Shown here: in pieces, positions 58,909 to 64,000 of the stretch
How positions within the stretch are numbered: the first letter of the stretch is position 1
Layout: each line of letters begins with the position of its first letter
From: CBDCUW01 sp963734865
Lineage (GTDB): Bacteria > Planctomycetota > Planctomycetia > Pirellulales > Pirellulaceae
Direction of reading: 5' to 3'
Length of the DNA stretch: 64,000 nt
Assembly: GCA_963734865.1 (NCBI GenBank)
Contig: CAVTIV010000008.1
Location: 62,001 to 126,000 of the forward strand
Made by a program: the position numbers and the translations under genes
The notes under the pieces: model-generated
Databases searched by the model: none
What the model saw: only the letters and a program-made list of their open reading frames with translations
What the model was told of the DNA's origin: nothing

Positions 58909-60354
58909 ATGATGAGCAAAAGCATGAGCCAACCCAACATCTTTCCAGCTCTCAATCGACGTCGCCTGTTGAAGCAATCGGCATTGGGGCTCGGGTCGCT
59001 GGCGCTTGCCGGTGTCCTGGAGGACGATGGACGGTCGGTCGTGCAAGCCCAACGGCCAAGTGCCTCGGACCCACTCAGCGCTCGACCGCCCCATTTTCCG
59101 GCCAAGGCGAAGCACGTCATTCATTTTTTTCTCAATGGCGGCCCCTCGCATGTCGATACGTTTGATCCCAAACCCGAGTTGGCGAAATACGCGGGGAAAC
59201 CACTTTCCAAGAATTTGACAACCGAACGCAAGACGGGCGCCGCATTCCCATCGCCGTTCAAGTTTCAGCGTCATGGTGAGTCGGGGATCGAGGTCAGCGA
59301 ATTGTTTTCACGCACGGCGGCCCACATCGACGACATAGCCGTCATTCGCTCGATGTACGCTCAGGTCCCCAACCACGAACCGTCCTTGATGCTGATGAAC
59401 TGCGGCGACTCGGTGCAAGCGCGACCGAGTATGGGTGCATGGTTGCTATACGGACTGGGAAGCGAGAACCGCAATCTTCCCGGTTTCATCGCGATGTGCC
59501 CCGGTGGATTGCCGATCAAGGACAACGAGAATTGGCAATCCGCATTCCTTCCCGGTGCTTACCAGGGCACGTATATCGATTCCCAGCACACCGAGTTCAA
59601 CCGGTTGATCGAAAACATTGAACATCCGCAAGTCACCGAGGTACAGCAGCGTCAGCAACTTGACTTGCTTCGTCATTGGAACCAGCAGCATCGAGCATCA
59701 CGTGTCGATGACCGACTGGATGCCCGAATCCAAAACTACGAACTTGCCTTCCGCATGCAGCGTGACGCGGAAGAGGCGTTTGATGTTTCCGATGAACCGC
59801 AGTACATCCGCGAACTGTATGGCAGCGGCGTCCACGCGAGGCAGACGTTGATCGCTCGTCGTCTGGTCGAACGTGGGGTGCGGTACGTCCAACTGTGGCA
59901 CGGCGGGGGGCAACCATGGGACAACCACGAAAACATTGCCGACAACCATCGCAAACTGGCTGGACAACTGGACCAGCCGATCGCCGCGCTGCTGACTGAC
60001 TTGAAACAACGGGGATTGTTGAACGAGACGCTCGTGCTGTGGGGTGGTGAATTCGGTCGAACGCCGACGGTGGAACTCGGGGGCGATGGTAACCCAAAGC
60101 AGGGACGCGACCACAATCATTACGGATTCAGCGTGTGGTTGGCCGGAGGCGGGATCAAGGGCGGTACGGTTCACGGTGCCACCGACCCATTTGGATTCCA
60201 AGCGGAAGAAAAGCCGACCAGCGTTCATGATTTACATGCCACGATGCTGCACGCACTCGGTTTGGATCACGAACGATTGACGTATCGATACGGAGGTCGC
60301 GACTTCCGTTTGACCGACGTCCATGGACAAGTGATCCGAGAGATTCTGGGTTAA
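58909..60354 (+). CDS. DUF1501 protein, Tat-exported
   Basis: A protein of 481 residues. The twin-arginine motif RRRLLKQSALGLGSLALAG at 17-35 marks Tat export. The core has VIHFFLNGGPSHVDTFDPKPELAKYAG, PNHEPSLMLMNCGDS, QLWHGGGQPWDNHENIADNHRKLAGQLDQPIAALL and WGGEFGRTPTVE with GRDHNHYGFSVWLAGGGIKGG, typical of the alkaline-phosphatase-like DUF1501 fold. It is the constant partner of DUF1549/DUF1553 proteins; the pair may act together on sulfated or other complex glycans, but this has not been shown. Confidence 0.95.
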   Translation: MMSKSMSQPNIFPALNRRRLLKQSALGLGSLALAGVLEDDGRSVVQAQRPSASDPLSARPPHFPAKAKHVIHFFLNGGPSHVDTFDPKPELAKYAGKPLSKNLTTERKTGAAFPSPFKFQRHGESGIEVSELFSRTAAHIDDIAVIRSMYAQVPNHEPSLMLMNCGDSVQARPSMGAWLLYGLGSENRNLPGFIAMCPGGLPIKDNENWQSAFLPGAYQGTYIDSQHTEFNRLIENIEHPQVTEVQQRQQLDLLRHWNQQHRASRVDDRLDARIQNYELAFRMQRDAEEAFDVSDEPQYIRELYGSGVHARQTLIARRLVERGVRYVQLWHGGGQPWDNHENIADNHRKLAGQLDQPIAALLTDLKQRGLLNETLVLWGGEFGRTPTVELGGDGNPKQGRDHNHYGFSVWLAGGGIKGGTVHGATDPFGFQAEEKPTSVHDLHATMLHALGLDHERLTYRYGGRDFRLTDVHGQVIREILG

Positions 60355-60779
60355 CACCAGCTGATGCATCCCAACGAAACGCCCCGGACAAGGAAACCGA
60401 CTGCGATCAAACGGAGAGAGATTCAGGGTCGGAGATTCAGCGTCGGGTCCGTGCTGGTTCGCCTGTGATGGTGCCTGTGCATCGGCAATTGCCTTTACGA
60501 CCAATGCTCGCGATCGTTGCAATTCCTCGGATGAGAGCTCTCTTCCCTGTTGAGCGGCCAATTCCTGCGCGGCATCCGAGAGACAGCACTTCAGAAAGTC
60601 ACGCAGACATTCTGAATGGAAGGAGGAATCTTTGACATAGAACGACGAGTTTCATGGGGAATCCTCTGGGATTGGGAATGCATATTGCGGTTGGAAAGAT
60701 GAGCTGGAGGCCCAATCGGTCCCCACCAACATTCGTCTGTCACAAGCGTCAAACGCCCGCGCTGTCGCGGCGGGTTCCA
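60355..60779. other. Intergenic region with a possible small broken leftward ORF
   Basis: On the minus strand, SECLRDFLKCCLSDAAQELAAQQ-like sequence with a helical, charged continuation (GRELSSEELQRSRALVVKAI) can be read from about 60615 to 60400. It has no start codon of its own. An ATG at 60638 (SKIPPS) lies in the frame shifted by one. A single missing base would join them into a small protein of about 90 residues or more. It lacks known motifs and its continuation runs antisense into the DUF1501 gene, so support is weak. Nothing else was recognised. Confidence 0.3.
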
Positions 60780-63026
60780 TCACGCACCGATGTTGGCCAG
60801 CCAGATCAACAATCCGATGATCGCGACGCAGATGGCACAGGAGGTGACAAATCCGATGATATCTTTCGCGTTGGGCCAGACGAACTCTAAATCGCTGGTC
60901 GGGAAAATCTTCTTGCTCCGCATCGTGACGGGCGACGCATAAGCCTTGGCCAGCGCTTGTTCGTCTTGCTCTGGATCGGCCAGGACGGGTGTGTTCATCT
61001 TGGCGTAATATCGATCGAGCACGTCGGGGCTGCCGCGGGGAGTGATGTAGCTGAGAATGATCAACACCAGGAATGGCGTCAGCAGCCGCGCCGGCAGCCT
61101 TAACGTTTCCAGTGTCGCTTTGGATGCGTTGCCAAGATCAAGGCCAACCGCCGTATAGAGCAGAAAGTCAAGATTGAGTGAGCCTTGACCGACCTGAGGT
61201 CCAACTTTTTGCTGAATCAGGAGGTCGATATCACCCTCGCGTTTCTGCTGGACCAATTTCAGTTGCGGCTGGCCAACGGGCAGCACACCGTCTCGCCAAA
61301 AGATCGATCCGCCGCCACTTTTGAGAACGATGGTGATCGGCTCGCCAAGTACGGCCTGGGGTGGTCCGCCGCCAAGCGTCTTGATGGCCGCCTCGTGATC
61401 GTCATCGGCGTGTTTGACTGCTTCGTTCCATGCGGCGGTTTGCTGCTTGTCCGATTCAGGCGGTTTGGGCCCGATCGCCGCGATCGCTTCGTCGTGCTTT
61501 CGATTCAGTTCGGCATTGGCGGCCGACCAAGCCTCGTGACGAGCGACATCGGATTCCGTTGCCTTGCGTTGGAACGTTTTCGTCACGACTTGTGTCGTCG
61601 TTGACAGGGCAGGGTACTCTCGCAGACCGGGCGCGAACTGGGGAATCGCCACCGGCAGTACAAAGAACGTCAGGGCCGAGAACAAGATTGTCCCCCAGAC
61701 CGCAGTCCGATTGGCCCGCCGCCAGTACATTCCGATCCAGAACGGTGCTGCGAACAGGATGGGCAATTCGATCGCCATTTTGAATTGGCCGAACACATCG
61801 GCGTACGTCAACGCCACAACCGATGCGCCAACAATGATGATCAATCCGGTGAGCCGACCGACCAATACGTACTTCTTTTCATCGGCGTTGGGGTTGATGT
61901 AGGGTGCATAGAGGTTGCGTACCACCAAGCCCGACGTGACGATCATGTAGGTATCGGCCGAGCTCATCATCGCCGCCAGCAGGCAGGCGAGCATCAATCC
62001 GACCAGGCCGATGTTCAATGGCCCGAGGATCTCTCGTGCCGCAACGCCCCAAACGCGATCGGGATCAGCAGCGATTTCCGCGTTACCGGCTAGCAGGGCC
62101 AAGGCGATCAGCGCCGTCAAGGCCCAGCCAATCGTGCAAAGTCGCTTCAAAAAATTCCCGACCACCAGCCCGATTCTCGCCTCGTTTTCGGTCTTCGCCG
62201 ATCCGCCACCGGTGGCGATGAAGTGTGGCTGCACCACGATACCGACCAACGCCAACACAGTGAGTGAGACAATGTACTGAACCGGAAACTCGCCGCTGCT
62301 GGGTCCGGAAAACAGATTGAAATAGTCGCCCGACACCCTTTCGTGCATGATCCGGAACCCGTCCCACAAGGTTTGCTCGTCCGCATTTCCGTATTGCTTT
62401 GCCAGCGCCCACAGGCCGTAGGGAATCAACAGCACCGACAGCAAAATGATGAACAAGCCTTGAATCAGGTCGGTCCAATAGGCAGCGGTCAAACCACCCA
62501 AAACGCCATAGATGATCACGACGCCGGCGATCGACGGAATCAGCACATACTTGAGTTCGAGGCCGAGTCCCGAGACCGTCTCGACACCGATCAGCGGCAC
62601 CGCGAATTTGGCGATCGCCGAGAACATCGTCGACAGATAAAACATGTAAAAAACGATCGCGAACAACGTGTACGCCGCGCCCAGGGTTCGAGACTCATAC
62701 CTCTCGACAAACCAGTCCCCGAGTGTCAAGTGTCGCATCCGTCGATACCAGACGGCGGTGATCCAATAAATCGGGGTGACAAACAGCCACATCAGGGCCG
62801 ACCAAACGCCACTCAGTCCGCTGGTCCAAACGGTGCGGCCGACCGTGACAGGTTCGTGGGCACCGGTACCGGCCCCAAAAGCGGCGAACGTTTGCAACAG
62901 TTTTCCGAAGCCGCGACCGCCCATGAAGTAGTCTTCCTGGTCGCGAACCCGGCTCATGGCCCATAGCCCGATCACAATCATGACAACGAAATAAGCAATC
63001 AGGACGCAATAATCGATCAGGCTCAT
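60780..63026 (-). CDS. Large sodium:solute symporter with a hydrophilic insertion
   Basis: A protein of about 748 residues from ATG 63026 (SLIDYCVLIAYFVVMIVIG). SSS-family helices fill about 1-470: YFMGGRGFGKLLQTFAAFG, AYWTDLIQGLFIILLSVL and AAMMSSADTYMIVTSGLVVRNL are typical. About 150 residues of charged, coiled-coil-like sequence follow near 490-640 (AELNRKHDEAIAAIGPKP, QTAAWNEAVKHADDDHEA), then three final hydrophobic helices and a soluble segment with LDRYYAKMNTPVLADPEQDEQAL. The substrate is unknown. It is divergent from the ABC exporter gene at 63215. Confidence 0.88.
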   Translation of the reverse strand: MSLIDYCVLIAYFVVMIVIGLWAMSRVRDQEDYFMGGRGFGKLLQTFAAFGAGTGAHEPVTVGRTVWTSGLSGVWSALMWLFVTPIYWITAVWYRRMRHLTLGDWFVERYESRTLGAAYTLFAIVFYMFYLSTMFSAIAKFAVPLIGVETVSGLGLELKYVLIPSIAGVVIIYGVLGGLTAAYWTDLIQGLFIILLSVLLIPYGLWALAKQYGNADEQTLWDGFRIMHERVSGDYFNLFSGPSSGEFPVQYIVSLTVLALVGIVVQPHFIATGGGSAKTENEARIGLVVGNFLKRLCTIGWALTALIALALLAGNAEIAADPDRVWGVAAREILGPLNIGLVGLMLACLLAAMMSSADTYMIVTSGLVVRNLYAPYINPNADEKKYVLVGRLTGLIIIVGASVVALTYADVFGQFKMAIELPILFAAPFWIGMYWRRANRTAVWGTILFSALTFFVLPVAIPQFAPGLREYPALSTTTQVVTKTFQRKATESDVARHEAWSAANAELNRKHDEAIAAIGPKPPESDKQQTAAWNEAVKHADDDHEAAIKTLGGGPPQAVLGEPITIVLKSGGGSIFWRDGVLPVGQPQLKLVQQKREGDIDLLIQQKVGPQVGQGSLNLDFLLYTAVGLDLGNASKATLETLRLPARLLTPFLVLIILSYITPRGSPDVLDRYYAKMNTPVLADPEQDEQALAKAYASPVTMRSKKIFPTSDLEFVWPNAKDIIGFVTSCAICVAIIGLLIWLANIGA

Positions 63027-63214
63027 CGGGCGTCGCCTTGGCAATACAAATCGAGGTGGCGAGGTTATTCCAAGCAGGGCCAACAGCGTAACCGAATTTG
63101 CTGCCGCCAGTGGGCGCGATCAAGGTTCCCGGCAAACGGACCACGCCCCATTCTCGCTCCCTTTGGACAATCCCTTGGTTGTCCAAACCGCCGCCGCGTA
63201 CTACCAATTAACTC

Positions 63215-64000
63215 ATGCCGACACACTCAAGCCGACGCCGTTTTTCAGACTATCGCCAGCAGGTTCGCGAGCGCAACGCGAAGGGGGAACCGCCCCCACC
63301 GCATAGTCGTGAGGATCGAAACCCGAAGAAGCTGGGGGATCGTGACCGCGGATTCTGGGAGTTGTTCAAGGAATTCCTTCGGCTGATCGCCCCCCATCGC
63401 CAATCGATCCTGATCGCCCTGTCGCTGCTGACCGTCGGCATCGCCCTGAAGTTGATCCCACCGGTGGGCACCAAGTTGGCGATCGATTCGGCACTAACCG
63501 ACCCGCCGAAACCGATTCCCGAGTGGCTGCGGATGCTACCTCTGCCGGAATCGCCGATGGGATTGCTGTTGGTGATCGCTAGCGTGGTGGTCGTGGTCAC
63601 GATGTTGTCGACGGCCATCCATTTGTCCAGCCGATGGATGGCGACCAAGGCGGTCAATCAAACTCAAGTGTCGATCCGTCGCGAGGTTTTTGAACACGCG
63701 ATCAGGCTGCCGTTGCACCAGGTTCACGAGATGAAAAGCGGCGGCGCGGCGAGTCTGATTCGTGAAGACGCCGGCGGCGTCGCCGACCTGATCTTCAGCA
63801 TGCTGTATAACCCCTGGCGGGCGATCGTCCAGTTCGTCGGCAGCCTGATCATCTTGATGCTGGTCGATTGGAAGCTGATGGTCGGCGGGCTGTTGCTGTT
63901 GCCGGTCGTCTGGGTCACCCATCGGACATGGATCAATCGTATCCGACCGCTCTATCGAGACATTCGAAAGCAGCGTCAGAAGATTGACGGCAATGCCACC
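63215..64000 (+). CDS. ABC transporter, transmembrane exporter domain (3' end outside window)
   Basis: The gene begins at ATG 63215 and remains open to the window end (262 codons). A basic, Pro-rich cytoplasmic head of about 45 residues leads to GFWELFKEFLRLIAPHR, which starts the type I exporter (ABCB/MsbA-like) transmembrane domain. Helices are at about 65-90, 108-130, 190-210 and 215-235; RREVFEHAIRLPLHQVHEMKSGGAASLIREDAGGVADLIF is the typical first intracellular loop. The ATP-binding domain, if fused, lies outside the window. Such proteins export lipids, drugs or peptides. Confidence 0.88.
   Translation, partial: MPTHSSRRRFSDYRQQVRERNAKGEPPPPHSREDRNPKKLGDRDRGFWELFKEFLRLIAPHRQSILIALSLLTVGIALKLIPPVGTKLAIDSALTDPPKPIPEWLRMLPLPESPMGLLLVIASVVVVVTMLSTAIHLSSRWMATKAVNQTQVSIRREVFEHAIRLPLHQVHEMKSGGAASLIREDAGGVADLIFSMLYNPWRAIVQFVGSLIILMLVDWKLMVGGLLLLPVVWVTHRTWINRIRPLYRDIRKQRQKIDGNAT

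Noticed and set aside
60232..60561. Leftward 109-codon frame overlapping the end of the DUF1501 gene
   Set aside because: Half is antisense to strongly conserved coding sequence and it lacks a start; only the part above 60400 looks at all protein-like.

Overview
The window reads as chromosomal DNA from a planctomycete, most likely of the Pirellulales (Rhodopirellula-like). The evidence is the set of families rather than a marker gene: a DUF1549/DUF1553 cytochrome-type protein directly followed by a Tat-exported DUF1501 protein, a remnant of a heme-binding HEAT-repeat dehydrogenase, a Ser/Thr kinase with a DMG motif, an ECF sigma/anti-sigma pair coupled to a secreted hydrolase-like protein, and many long secreted proteins of unknown role. 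No rRNA, tRNA, CRISPR array, prophage or insertion sequence was recognised.

Layout. 1-6.3 kb: an outer-membrane barrel gene with an internal stop, a small Gly-rich secreted protein with a clear terminator, an operon of ECF sigma factor, anti-sigma factor and hydrolase-like protein, and an FHA protein. 6.6-11.9 kb: a glycine cleavage operon (gcvT-gcvH-gcvPA-gcvPB) ending in a LipM-type octanoyltransferase that can supply the lipoyl group of GcvH. 12.2-20.6 kb: RNase R, a decayed dehydrogenase remnant and a full-length but multiply frameshifted metH. 20.9-23.3 kb: a single-pass membrane protein and an exopolysaccharide-type P-loop ATPase. 23.3-28.7 kb: arsM and arsS (arsenosugar pathway) and a radical SAM-AMMECR1-MEMO fusion. 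28.8-32.9 kb: four genes joined by ATGA overlaps (membrane glycosyltransferase, polyprenol-phosphate-type GT2, two methyltransferases). 32.9-37.0 kb: alanine dehydrogenase, a PlsC-like acyltransferase and a Ser/Thr kinase. 37.2-39.9 kb: a DUF2064 (ArsG-like) transferase, a ThiO-like oxidase and a Rossmann protein. 40.1-43.9 kb: flagellar genes flbD-motA-motB-fliL-fliN-fliO without fliM. 43.9-50.8 kb: a GltS-type symporter, an esterase, an ABC-2 permease pair, a trypsin-like candidate, a lipoprotein and a small membrane protein. 50.7-55.4 kb: a peptidoglycan (MurNAc) salvage cluster of NamZ, an SSS symporter, MurQ and an amino-sugar kinase. 55.5-64.0 kb: DUF1549/1553 and DUF1501 proteins, a second SSS symporter and the start of an ABC exporter.

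Quality warning. At least seven genes are broken by single-base shifts, although the protein on each side of the shift is well conserved: anti-sigma factor, gcvPA, metH (nine shifts, all +1), the exopolysaccharide ATPase, the AMMECR1/MEMO fusion, motB, and the outer-membrane barrel gene (a stop codon). Sequencing or assembly indels are the simplest explanation for most. The dehydrogenase remnant at 14.9-16.9 kb also lacks whole domains and looks like a true pseudogene. Start codons were chosen from Shine-Dalgarno spacing, codon use and family N-termini and are often uncertain.
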